From assembly GCA_905215845.1 (NCBI GenBank), contig CAJMRU010000044.1, forward strand, positions 1-7,360: a DNA stretch of 7,360 nt, read 5' to 3'. Each line of letters begins with the position of its first letter. Positions within the stretch are counted from its first letter, which is position 1. This document shows, piece after piece, positions 1-5,687 of the stretch. The notes under the pieces are model-generated. The model saw nothing but the letters and a program-made list of their open reading frames with translations, did not search any database and had not been told where the DNA came from. Source of the stretch: an uncultured bacterium. Lineage in GTDB: Bacteria > Bacillota > Clostridia > TANB77 > CAG-508. A program made the translations under genes and the position numbers.

Positions 1-87
1 AAGAAGTTTATAGGCTTATCTTCTTGTAAAAAACCTAAATAATAAAAAGGAGTGCAATATTATTTATATAATGTTGTAAAATGTATA

Positions 88-1305
88 ATGGAAGAAAAGA
101 AGAGATATAAAGTATATAAAATTATAATGTTAATAGTATTAGTAGCTTTTATAACTTTTATGATAACATCAATAGGACTGTATCAATATTTTGTAAAAGG
201 AGATAATTTGAATAAACATTTATTACTTTCAGCATCTAGTGAAAGTAAAGATATAGCAAACTCTTTAGACACATATAAAGCAATACTTGATAAATATTAT
301 TTAGGAGAAATAAATGAAGAAGATTTAAAAGAAGGTGCAATAAGAGGATATATTGAAGGAGTAGGAGATAAATATACTGAATATATATCTAAGGAAGAAA
401 TGCAAGAATATATGGAAGATACCAAAGGGAATTTTGTCGGTATAGGAATATATATGATACAAGATAAAAAAACTGATAAAATAATGATAGTAGCTCCAAT
501 AAAAAATAGCCCAGCAGAGAAGGCAGGAGTTCAAGCAGGAGATTTAATCTTAGCAGTAGATGGGCAAGAATGTACTGCAAATGATATGAATACAATAAGC
601 TCAAAAATAAAAGGAGAAGCAGGAACAACAGTAAAACTAAAATTACAAAGAGGAAATGAAACATTAGAGTTAGAAATAAAAAGAGAAAGTGTAACTGTAA
701 ATCCAGTAGAAAGTAAAATGCTAGAAAGTAATATTGGATATATAAAATTCACATCATTTGATGAAAATACATCAGAAGATTTTAAGAAAAACTTTGAAAA
801 TTTACAAAAACAAGGAGCAAAATCATTAATTATTGATTTAAGAAATAATGGTGGAGGAATAGTAGACGAAGCTTTAAAAATAGCAGATTATATAGCAGAA
901 AAAGATTCAGTATTACTTTATGAGGTAGATAAAGAAAATAAAGAAGTAGTAAAAAAATCAGAAAATGCACCAATAATAAATATGCCAATTATATTATTAA
1001 CAAATGAAAATACTGCAAGTTCATCAGAAATTTTAGCAGGAGCTTTAAAAGATTTAGGAAAAGCTAAAATTGTTGGAGTAAAAACATATGGTAAAGGTGT
1101 CATTCAAGAAATATTAACATTGCCAGATGGTAGTGGAATAAAAATAACAACAGAAAAATATTTGACACCTAATAAAACAGAAATAAATAAAGTAGGAATA
1201 GAGCCAGACGAAAAAGTAGAATTACCAGAAGACTTGGAAAATGTATTAGAAATAGAAGAAAAAGATGATACACAATTACAAAAGGCAATTCAAATGTTAA
1301 AATAG
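88..1305 (+). CDS. S41 family C-terminal processing peptidase (CtpA/CtpB-like), membrane-anchored
   Basis: A serine protease of the Prc/CtpA/CtpB family, which cleaves exported or membrane-associated substrates near their C-termini on the outer face of the membrane. From the ATG at 88 it has 405 residues: a short basic cytoplasmic start (MEEKKRYK), one hydrophobic signal-anchor at about 10-34, a PDZ domain at about 105-193 (carboxylate loop region GIGIY), and then the S41 core. The catalytic Ser-Lys pair is visible as TASSSEI (Ser311) and KTYGKGVIQ (Lys336, with Gln340). The 25-residue Ser-Lys spacing and K+4 Gln match B. subtilis CtpB and E. coli Prc. No peptidoglycan-binding domain follows. 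The start is uncertain: an in-frame GTG at 52 adds 12 residues, but it overlaps the only good SD (AAGGAG, 47-52) and so cannot use it. ATG 88 has no close SD. pgsA follows after 38 bp. The particular substrate cannot be told. Confidence 0.93.
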   Translation: MEEKKRYKVYKIIMLIVLVAFITFMITSIGLYQYFVKGDNLNKHLLLSASSESKDIANSLDTYKAILDKYYLGEINEEDLKEGAIRGYIEGVGDKYTEYISKEEMQEYMEDTKGNFVGIGIYMIQDKKTDKIMIVAPIKNSPAEKAGVQAGDLILAVDGQECTANDMNTISSKIKGEAGTTVKLKLQRGNETLELEIKRESVTVNPVESKMLESNIGYIKFTSFDENTSEDFKKNFENLQKQGAKSLIIDLRNNGGGIVDEALKIADYIAEKDSVLLYEVDKENKEVVKKSENAPIINMPIILLTNENTASSSEILAGALKDLGKAKIVGVKTYGKGVIQEILTLPDGSGIKITTEKYLTPNKTEINKVGIEPDEKVELPEDLENVLEIEEKDDTQLQKAIQMLK

Positions 1306-1343
1306 GAAATTAATGAAAAGAATTGAACAAGGTGGGAAAAGAA

Positions 1344-1937
1344 ATGAATTTAGCTAATAAATTAACAATTTTTAGAGTTATATTAGTTCCAATAATGGTA
1401 ATAATACCATTATTAGGAATACCAGGAGAATTTTTAGGGATACCTATAAGTTTTATAATCGTAGATTTAATATTTATAATAGCATCATTAACAGATAAAC
1501 TAGATGGATATATTGCAAGAAGTAGAAATCAAATTACTACATTTGGAAAATTTTTAGATCCTTTAGCAGATAAAATATTAGTACTATCAGCATTAGTAAT
1601 GTTAGTTGAATTTGGAAAAGTTCCAGCTTGGATACCAATAATTGTACTAGCAAGAGAATTTATGGTTTCAGGATATAGATTAATAGCAGTAGAAGAGAAT
1701 GGAAAAGTAATTGCAGCATCAATATGGGGAAAACTAAAAACAGTTACACAAATGTTAGCAATAATTTTAGCCTTTATTGATTTAAATTCATTTGGAGATT
1801 GTTTCAAAGGAACATTACAAGGATGGCCATTAATATTAAATATAGCAGTAACTCTAATGATGATAGTTCAAGTTATAGCAACCATATTTTCAGGGGCTAG
1901 TTATATGAAGAATTTTAAGGAACTATTAAAAGATTAA
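1344..1937 (+). CDS. pgsA: CDP-diacylglycerol--glycerol-3-phosphate 3-phosphatidyltransferase
   Basis: Integral membrane enzyme that transfers the phosphatidyl group from CDP-diacylglycerol to glycerol-3-phosphate, giving phosphatidylglycerol phosphate, the committed step to phosphatidylglycerol and cardiolipin. The protein is 197 residues, normal for PgsA. It begins MNLANKLTIFRVILVP, the typical N-terminus, and carries the complete CDP-alcohol phosphotransferase signature D-x2-DG-x2-AR-x8-G-x3-D-x3-D, with D51, D54, G55, A58, R59, G68, D72 and D76 all present. Several hydrophobic segments surround it (about 8-27, 32-49, 74-95 and two towards the C-terminus). ATG 1344 is chosen because AAGGTGG at 1329-1335 lies 8 nt upstream. 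A TTG at 1323 would add seven residues that are atypical of the family. The gene lies 38 bp after the S41 protease without a visible promoter, so co-transcription is likely. Pgs versus related CDP-alcohol transferases is inferred from the N-terminus and signature context. Confidence 0.93.
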   Translation: MNLANKLTIFRVILVPIMVIIPLLGIPGEFLGIPISFIIVDLIFIIASLTDKLDGYIARSRNQITTFGKFLDPLADKILVLSALVMLVEFGKVPAWIPIIVLAREFMVSGYRLIAVEENGKVIAASIWGKLKTVTQMLAIILAFIDLNSFGDCFKGTLQGWPLILNIAVTLMMIVQVIATIFSGASYMKNFKELLKD

Positions 1938-2067
1938 AATAAAATTTGAAAAATTTTAAGAATAAATAGTTAATTAAGTTTTAACATATTCATACCAAAT
2001 TTTATATAATTTATTAAATTTGAATTAATTAGATTTAGAAAGCTATGATTATTGTCTGATAAAATTA

Positions 2068-2103
2068 AAAAAATAAAATTTGTATTGACAAATTTTATTT
2101 TTT
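2068..2103. repeat. 16-bp perfect inverted repeat overlapping the greA -35 box
   Basis: The arms AAAAAATAAAATTTGT (2068-2083) and ACAAATTTTATTTTTT (2088-2103) are exact reverse complements around the 4-nt centre ATTG. As RNA this is a long AU-rich hairpin with an A-tract before and a U-tract within the 3' arm. It could end transcription arriving from pgsA, or act in either direction. The -35 hexamer TTGACA (2085-2090) of the greA promoter sits across the centre and right arm, so the same repeat could also be an operator. The palindrome is seen directly; both functions are inferred. Confidence 0.6.
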
Positions 2104-2113
2104 GCCGTAATAT
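2085..2113 (+). promoter_or_regulatory. Predicted sigma-A promoter of greA
   Basis: A consensus -35 TTGACA (2085-2090) is followed after 17 bp by TAATAT (2108-2113). An overlapping TATAAT at 2111-2116 would need a 20-bp spacer. The predicted start is near 2120, giving an untranslated leader of about 36 nt before the AAGGAGG SD at 2141-2147. The -35 lies inside a perfect inverted repeat, which may mean control of this promoter. Confidence 0.7.
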
Positions 2114-2155
2114 AATTAGGTACGAAAAATAGTAAAACATAAGGAGGAGATTACT

Positions 2156-2632
2156 ATGGAAGAAAAAGAAGTAATTTTAACACAAGAAGGATATGATAAT
2201 TTAGATAAAGAATTGAATTATTTAAAAACAGAAAAAAGAGCAGAAATTGCAGATAGAATTAAAGTTGCATTAGGATTTGGAGATTTATCAGAAAATTCTG
2301 AATATGATGAAGCCAAAAACGCACAAGCAGAAAACGAAGTAAGAATAGCAGAATTAGAAAATAAATTAAGACATGCAAAAATAATAGATGAAAAAGATAT
2401 AGATACAGAAACAGTACAAATAGGAAATATAGTAAAGGTATTAGATATGGAATTTGATGAAGAAATTGAATATACAATAGTAGGATCAACAGAAGTAAAT
2501 TTAGCAGAAAATAAAATATCTAATGAATCTCCATTAGGAGAAGCATTATTAGGTGCTAAGAAAAAACAAACAGTAGAAGTAAAAGCACCTGCAGGAACAA
2601 TGAAATATAAAATATTATCTATAAAAAAATAA
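2156..2632 (+). CDS. greA: Transcription elongation factor GreA
   Basis: Binds in the secondary channel of RNA polymerase and stimulates transcript cleavage in backtracked complexes, allowing stalled elongation to restart. The 158-residue length is standard. The N-terminal antiparallel coiled coil spans about residues 4-78, and its tip carries the acidic motif GDLSENSEYD, with D43 and E46 matching E. coli GreA D41 and E44, which act on the active-site metal. The C-terminal FKBP-like domain starts near residue 85 and contains the family block SPLGEALLGAKKKQTVEVKA (124-143). ATG 2156 is preceded at 8 nt by a full AAGGAGG. It appears monocistronic, with its own promoter upstream and a hairpin terminator 15 bp after the stop. 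The intact tip residues make it GreA rather than an anti-Gre homologue. Confidence 0.97.
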   Translation: MEEKEVILTQEGYDNLDKELNYLKTEKRAEIADRIKVALGFGDLSENSEYDEAKNAQAENEVRIAELENKLRHAKIIDEKDIDTETVQIGNIVKVLDMEFDEEIEYTIVGSTEVNLAENKISNESPLGEALLGAKKKQTVEVKAPAGTMKYKILSIKK

Positions 2633-2647
2633 ATATAAATGATAAAG

Positions 2648-2690
2648 AGACTATACTAAAATTAAATATATATTTTAGATAGTCTTTTAA
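2648..2690. terminator. Bidirectional terminator between convergent greA and the Crp/Fnr gene
   Basis: The left arm 2648-2662 (AGACTATaCTAAAAT) pairs with the right arm 2672-2685 (ATTTTAGATAGTCT) as a 14-bp stem with one bulged A at 2655 and a 9-nt loop. TTTT (2685-2688) follows on the + strand, and a T-rich stretch follows on the - strand. It lies 15 bp after the greA stop, and its right side touches the stop codon (2687-2689) of the minus-strand gene, so one hairpin probably ends both transcripts. Confidence 0.8.
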
Positions 2691-3319
2691 TTTCTATTTA
2701 ATTTGATTCTATTACCACTTTTTTCAATAATTCCATCTTCCTTTAAAAGTTTTAATTCTCTCATCATAGCACTTCTATCAACACTTAAATAATCTGCTAA
2801 ATCAGTAAGCGAAAGCGGTAGTTCAAAACTTGTATTTAAATTTCTAGTAGATATTAATGAAAAATAACCTAATAACTTATCCCTAGTAGATCTTTTTGTT
2901 AAAAGTTCTATTCTCATATTTAATTCTGTTACTTTATTTAAAATTAATTCTGGTAGATTTTCGGATAATAATTGATGAAATTTACAATTAGTTTTACATT
3001 TTTGAAACATATCATCATAAATATAAAAAAGAACAGTACAATTAGACTTGGCTTCTACCAAAAGTTCATTATTTGTTGTTACATTATAAAAAACTTCTCC
3101 AAATAAAGCATTTTTAGAAAAATGTTCTACAATAGTTCTATTTCCATTTAGATCATATCTAACTAAATCAGCTATTCCAGATGTTAATATACATAATTGA
3201 TTACGCTTTTGGATATAGGTAGTAATTATTTCACCTTTTAAAAAAGTTTTGCATTGAACTTTATTACATGTTGCAGAAAAATCAGAAATAAAATTTCCTA
3301 AGTTAAAACTAATACTCAT
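2687..3319 (-). CDS. Crp/Fnr family transcriptional regulator
   Basis: A 210-residue two-domain regulator: an N-terminal cyclic-nucleotide-binding-like beta barrel (about 15-115), a dimerisation helix (about 120-150, ending in the family motif TKRSTRDKLLGYF), and a C-terminal winged helix-turn-helix (about 167-207). The recognition helix includes DRSAMMREL, with R182 and R187 aligned to CRP R180 and R185 and Ser183 at the position of CRP E181. The effector is unknown. Six cysteines (18, 23, 43, 94, 108, 112) are present, but their spacing is not the C-x2-C-x5-C of E. coli FNR. The ATG at 3317-3319 is chosen because AAAGGAG (3328-3334) lies 8 nt upstream. A longer reading frame up to 3379 has no SD and would cross the predicted promoter. 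It is divergent from nrdDG, so regulation of those genes or of itself is a reasonable inference. Confidence 0.9.
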   Translation of the reverse strand: MSISFNLGNFISDFSATCNKVQCKTFLKGEIITTYIQKRNQLCILTSGIADLVRYDLNGNRTIVEHFSKNALFGEVFYNVTTNNELLVEAKSNCTVLFYIYDDMFQKCKTNCKFHQLLSENLPELILNKVTELNMRIELLTKRSTRDKLLGYFSLISTRNLNTSFELPLSLTDLADYLSVDRSAMMRELKLLKEDGIIEKSGNRIKLNRN

Positions 3320-3347
3320 ATATTTTGCTCCTTTATTATACATAAAC

Positions 3348-3376
3348 ATTATACAGTAAAAAACAACAAAAAACAA
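3348..3376 (-). promoter_or_regulatory. Predicted promoter of the Crp/Fnr regulator gene
   Basis: On the minus strand a perfect TATAAT (3348-3353) is preceded by a 17-bp spacer and a weak -35, TTGTTT (3371-3376). The predicted start is near 3341, about 7 bp upstream of the AAAGGAG SD. The spacer and -35 lie within a 10-bp tandem repeat of A-tracts, which may compensate for the weak -35 through curvature or an UP-element effect. Confidence 0.55.
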
Positions 3377-3383
3377 CAAAAAA
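3358..3383. repeat. Helically phased A6 tracts (10-bp tandem repeat)
   Basis: Three uninterrupted A6 runs start at 3358, 3368 and 3378, separated by CAAC, so the unit AAAAAACAAC repeats at exactly 10 bp. A-tracts phased with the helix produce intrinsically curved DNA. The array covers the spacer and -35 of the regulator's promoter. Confidence 0.75.
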
Positions 3384-3395
3384 GCAGAAATAAAC

Positions 3396-3428
3396 TTGTA
3401 ATATTTTTGTAATATAAATGTAATATTT
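3396..3428. repeat. Three direct TGTAATAT repeats with an 11-bp period
   Basis: TGTAATAT occurs at 3397-3404, 3408-3415 and 3419-3426, always 11 bp apart; the 11-bp units read TTGTAATATTT, TTGTAATATAA and ATGTAATATTT. They lie between the divergent regulator promoter and the nrdD promoter. Such iterons one helical turn apart often mark cooperative binding on one DNA face. The binding protein is unknown, and the sequence does not resemble the palindromic NrdR box. Confidence 0.7.
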
Positions 3429-3474
3429 CTTGAAAGCTATAGAAATAGAGGAATAAGATTTATATTTCATAATT

Positions 3475-3490
3475 TGTTGCTTTTGCAACA
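3475..3490. promoter_or_regulatory. Candidate Crp/Fnr-type operator upstream of nrdD
   Basis: TGTTGCttttGCAACA is a perfect 6-4-6 inverted repeat. Its inner 5-4-5 geometry (GTTGC-N4-GCAAC) is that of Fnr-class sites such as TTGAT-N4-ATCAA. Its centre lies about 40.5 bp upstream of the start predicted from the TATAAT at 3511-3516, the place where class II activators of this family bind. The adjacent divergent gene encodes a Crp/Fnr regulator. Binding itself is inferred. Confidence 0.55.
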
Positions 3491-3510
3491 GAAAAAAGTT
3501 TTTTTTGATA

Positions 3511-3516
3511 TATAAT
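3511..3516 (+). promoter_or_regulatory. Predicted -10 box of the nrdDG promoter
   Basis: A perfect TATAAT lies 17 bp upstream of the AAGGAGG SD (3533-3539) of nrdD, giving a predicted start near 3523. The hexamer 17 bp upstream (3488-3493, ACAGAA) does not resemble TTGACA, so the promoter looks activator-dependent, consistent with the inverted repeat at 3475-3490. Confidence 0.6.
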
Positions 3517-3531
3517 AAGTACATACTTATT
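3514..3531. promoter_or_regulatory. 18-bp palindrome over the nrdD -10/start site
   Basis: AATAAGTAcaTACTTATT has perfect 8-bp arms around a 2-bp centre. It overlaps the second half of the TATAAT and the predicted start, and ends just before the SD. A protein bound here would block RNA polymerase, so it is a candidate repressor operator; alternatively it is a small hairpin at the 5' end of the mRNA. It does not match the NrdR consensus known to me. Confidence 0.5.
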
Positions 3532-3548
3532 TAAGGAGGAAATGTAAA

Positions 3549-5675
3549 ATGAAAGTTATTAAAAGGGATGGAAGAGCTGTTGATTATGATAGAGCAAAAA
3601 TACAAGTAGCAATTGAAAAAGCAAATACAGAGGTAAAACCTAGAGAAAGAGCTTCAAAAGAAGATATAAAGAAGATTATTGAGTATATTGAAGAGTTAAA
3701 TAAAAAAAGAATGCTAGTAGAAGATATACAAGATATTATAGAAGAAAAATTAATGGAAATAGAAAAATATGAATTAGCTAAAAAATATATCGTATATAGA
3801 TATACAAGAGCCTTAGTAAGAAAGCAAAATACAACAGACGAAACAATATTAGGAATAATAAGAAATGACAATAAAGAATTAGCAGAAGAAAATTCTAATA
3901 AAAATACATTATTGGCATCAACACAAAGAGATTACATAGCAGGAGAAGTTTCAAGAGACTTAACAAAAAGATTATTATTACCAGAGAAAATAGCAAAAGC
4001 TGACGCAGAAGGAATTTTACATTTTCACGACGCAGATTATTTTGTTCAACCTATATTTAACTGTTGCTTAATAAATATTGAAGATATGTTAGATAATGGA
4101 ACTGTAATGAATGGAAAAATGATTGAAAGTCCAAAAAGTTTCCAAGTTGCATGTACAGTAACAACACAAATTATTGCGGCAGTTGCAAGTAATCAATATG
4201 GTGGACAATCAGTTGATTTAATACATTTAGGTAAATATTTAAGAAAAAGTTATGATAAATTTAAAAAGGAAATTGAAACAAAATATAAAGGAAAAGTATC
4301 TGATGACATAATTGAAGATTTAGTTGATACTAGATTAAAAGCAGAATTAAAGGCAGGAGTTCAAACAATTCAATATCAAATAAATACTTTAATGACAACA
4401 AATGGACAATCTCCATTCGTAACATTATTCTTACACTTAGAAGAAGGAGACCCATATATAAAAGAAAATGCAATGATAATTGAAGAAGTACTAAGACAAA
4501 GATATGAAGGAATAAAAAATGAAGCAGGAGTATATGTAACACCAGCATTTCCTAAATTAGTATATGTTTTAGATGAATTTAACAGTTTAAAAGGTGGAAA
4601 ATATGACTATTTGACAAAACTTGCAGTAAAATGTTCAGCAAAGAGAATGTATCCAGATTACATTTCAGCTAAAAAAATGAGAGAAAATTATGAAGGAAAT
4701 GTATTTAGCCCAATGGGATGTAGAAGTTTCTTATCTCCATGGAAAGATGAAAATGGAAAGTACAAGTTTGAAGGAAGATTTAATCAAGGTGTTGTAAGTA
4801 TTAACTTACCACAAATAGCTATAATTGCAGATGGAGATGAAGAAAAATTCTGGAAATTATTAGATGAAAGACTAGAGTTATGTAAAGAAGCTTTAATGTG
4901 TAGACATTATGCTTTATTAGGAACACATTCAGATATAAGCCCTGTTCATTGGCAATATGGAGCAATAGCTCGTTTGAAAAAAGGAGAAAAAATAGACAAA
5001 TTACTATATGGAGGATATTCTACAATGTCATTAGGATATATAGGAATATATGAAATGACAAAATTAATGACAGGAGTATCACACACAGAACAAAAAGGAC
5101 ATGATTTTGCAATAAAAGTAATGAAACATTTAAGAGAAATGACAGATAAGTGGAAAGCGGAAACAAACATTGGATTTGCACTATATGGAACACCAGCAGA
5201 AAGCTTATGCTATAAATTTGCAAGATTAGATAAAGAAAAATTTGGAACAATTAAAGATGTAACAGATAAAGGATATTATACAAACTCTTACCATGTAGAT
5301 GTTAGAGAAAAAATAGATGCATTTGAAAAGTTATCATTTGAAAGTGAATTCCAAAAAATATCATCAGGTGGAGCTATATCATATATAGAAATACCAAATA
5401 TGCAAAACAATATTGAAGCTTTAGAAACAGCAGTAAAATTTATCTATGATAATATACAATATGCAGAATTTAATACAAAATCAGATTTCTGTCATGTATG
5501 TGGATTTGATGGAGAAATTGTTATAAACAAAGATAATGAATGGGAATGTCCAAACTGTGGAAACAAAGACCATTCAAAAATGACAGTAGTTAGAAGAACT
5601 TGTGGATATTTAGGAGAAAATTTCTGGAATGCAGGAAAAACAAAAGAAATAAAACAAAGAGTAATGCATTTGTAG
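3549..5675 (+). CDS. nrdD: Anaerobic (class III) ribonucleoside-triphosphate reductase
   Basis: Oxygen-sensitive glycyl-radical enzyme that reduces ribonucleoside triphosphates to dNTPs, using formate as reductant in the well-studied members. It is 708 residues, full length. An N-terminal ATP-cone (about 1-92, MKVIKRDGRAVDYDRAKI) gives allosteric control by ATP/dATP. The catalytic barrel carries NCCLIN (C172/C173) and MGCRSFL (C391), corresponding to the active-site cysteine loops known from T4 NrdD, together with NGQSPF. Near the C-terminus two CxxC pairs (C648/C651 and C667/C670) form the structural zinc site. The radical site is RRTCGYLGE, with G686 the expected glycyl-radical residue. ATG 3549 has AAGGAGG 9 nt upstream. 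nrdG follows 12 bp after the stop and supplies the radical. The regulatory region upstream suggests control by the divergent Crp/Fnr protein. Confidence 0.98.
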   Translation: MKVIKRDGRAVDYDRAKIQVAIEKANTEVKPRERASKEDIKKIIEYIEELNKKRMLVEDIQDIIEEKLMEIEKYELAKKYIVYRYTRALVRKQNTTDETILGIIRNDNKELAEENSNKNTLLASTQRDYIAGEVSRDLTKRLLLPEKIAKADAEGILHFHDADYFVQPIFNCCLINIEDMLDNGTVMNGKMIESPKSFQVACTVTTQIIAAVASNQYGGQSVDLIHLGKYLRKSYDKFKKEIETKYKGKVSDDIIEDLVDTRLKAELKAGVQTIQYQINTLMTTNGQSPFVTLFLHLEEGDPYIKENAMIIEEVLRQRYEGIKNEAGVYVTPAFPKLVYVLDEFNSLKGGKYDYLTKLAVKCSAKRMYPDYISAKKMRENYEGNVFSPMGCRSFLSPWKDENGKYKFEGRFNQGVVSINLPQIAIIADGDEEKFWKLLDERLELCKEALMCRHYALLGTHSDISPVHWQYGAIARLKKGEKIDKLLYGGYSTMSLGYIGIYEMTKLMTGVSHTEQKGHDFAIKVMKHLREMTDKWKAETNIGFALYGTPAESLCYKFARLDKEKFGTIKDVTDKGYYTNSYHVDVREKIDAFEKLSFESEFQKISSGGAISYIEIPNMQNNIEALETAVKFIYDNIQYAEFNTKSDFCHVCGFDGEIVINKDNEWECPNCGNKDHSKMTVVRRTCGYLGENFWNAGKTKEIKQRVMHL

Positions 5676-5687
5676 GGGGAAATATAG

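Noticed and set aside
1..42. Possible C-terminal tail of an upstream gene: an open frame from 1 to TAA 40-42 (KKFIGLSSCKKPK).
   Set aside because: Thirteen codons with no recognisable motif; the +3 frame is also open to 27-29, so neither can be chosen. An AAGAAG/CTTCTT inverted repeat (1-6 / 20-25) in the same stretch lacks a T-tract and is too weak to call a terminator.
52..87. GTG start at 52 for the S41 protease, adding 12 residues.
   Set aside because: The GTG overlaps the AAGGAG (47-52), leaving no spacing for it to act as SD, and the extra residues precede a normal basic-hydrophobic signal anchor that begins well at ATG 88. Kept as an open alternative only.
325..850. Long minus-strand open frames opposite the S41 gene and similar ones opposite pgsA, greA, nrdD, nrdG and folD.
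   Set aside because: They are antisense shadows: Leu/Phe/Ile-rich translations produced by A-rich coding strands, without SD sites or recognisable domains, fully overlapping well-supported genes.
1940..1958. Hairpin TAAAATTT (1940-1947) / AAATTTTA (1951-1958) just after the pgsA stop as a terminator.
   Set aside because: Eight A-T pairs around a 3-nt loop with no T-tract after it; expected by chance in such AT-rich DNA. The 16-bp repeat at 2068-2103 is a better candidate.
3320..3379. Upstream extension of the Crp/Fnr protein by 20 residues to an ATG at 3377-3379.
   Set aside because: No SD before that ATG; the extension would include the predicted -10 (TATAAT) and the AAAGGAG that serves the internal ATG at 3319. 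The extra hydrophobic residues are not typical of the family.
3430..3459. Second nrdD promoter TTGAAA (3430-3435), 18-bp spacer, TAAGAT (3454-3459).
   Set aside because: The -10 is poor and the leader would be about 80 nt and cross both inverted repeats; the TATAAT at 3511-3516 fits the SD spacing and operator geometry better. Not excluded.
3397..3531. NrdR boxes upstream of nrdD.
   Set aside because: Looked for paired palindromes of the ACAC-N8-GTGT type expected for NrdR; neither the TGTAATAT repeats nor the two palindromes fit.
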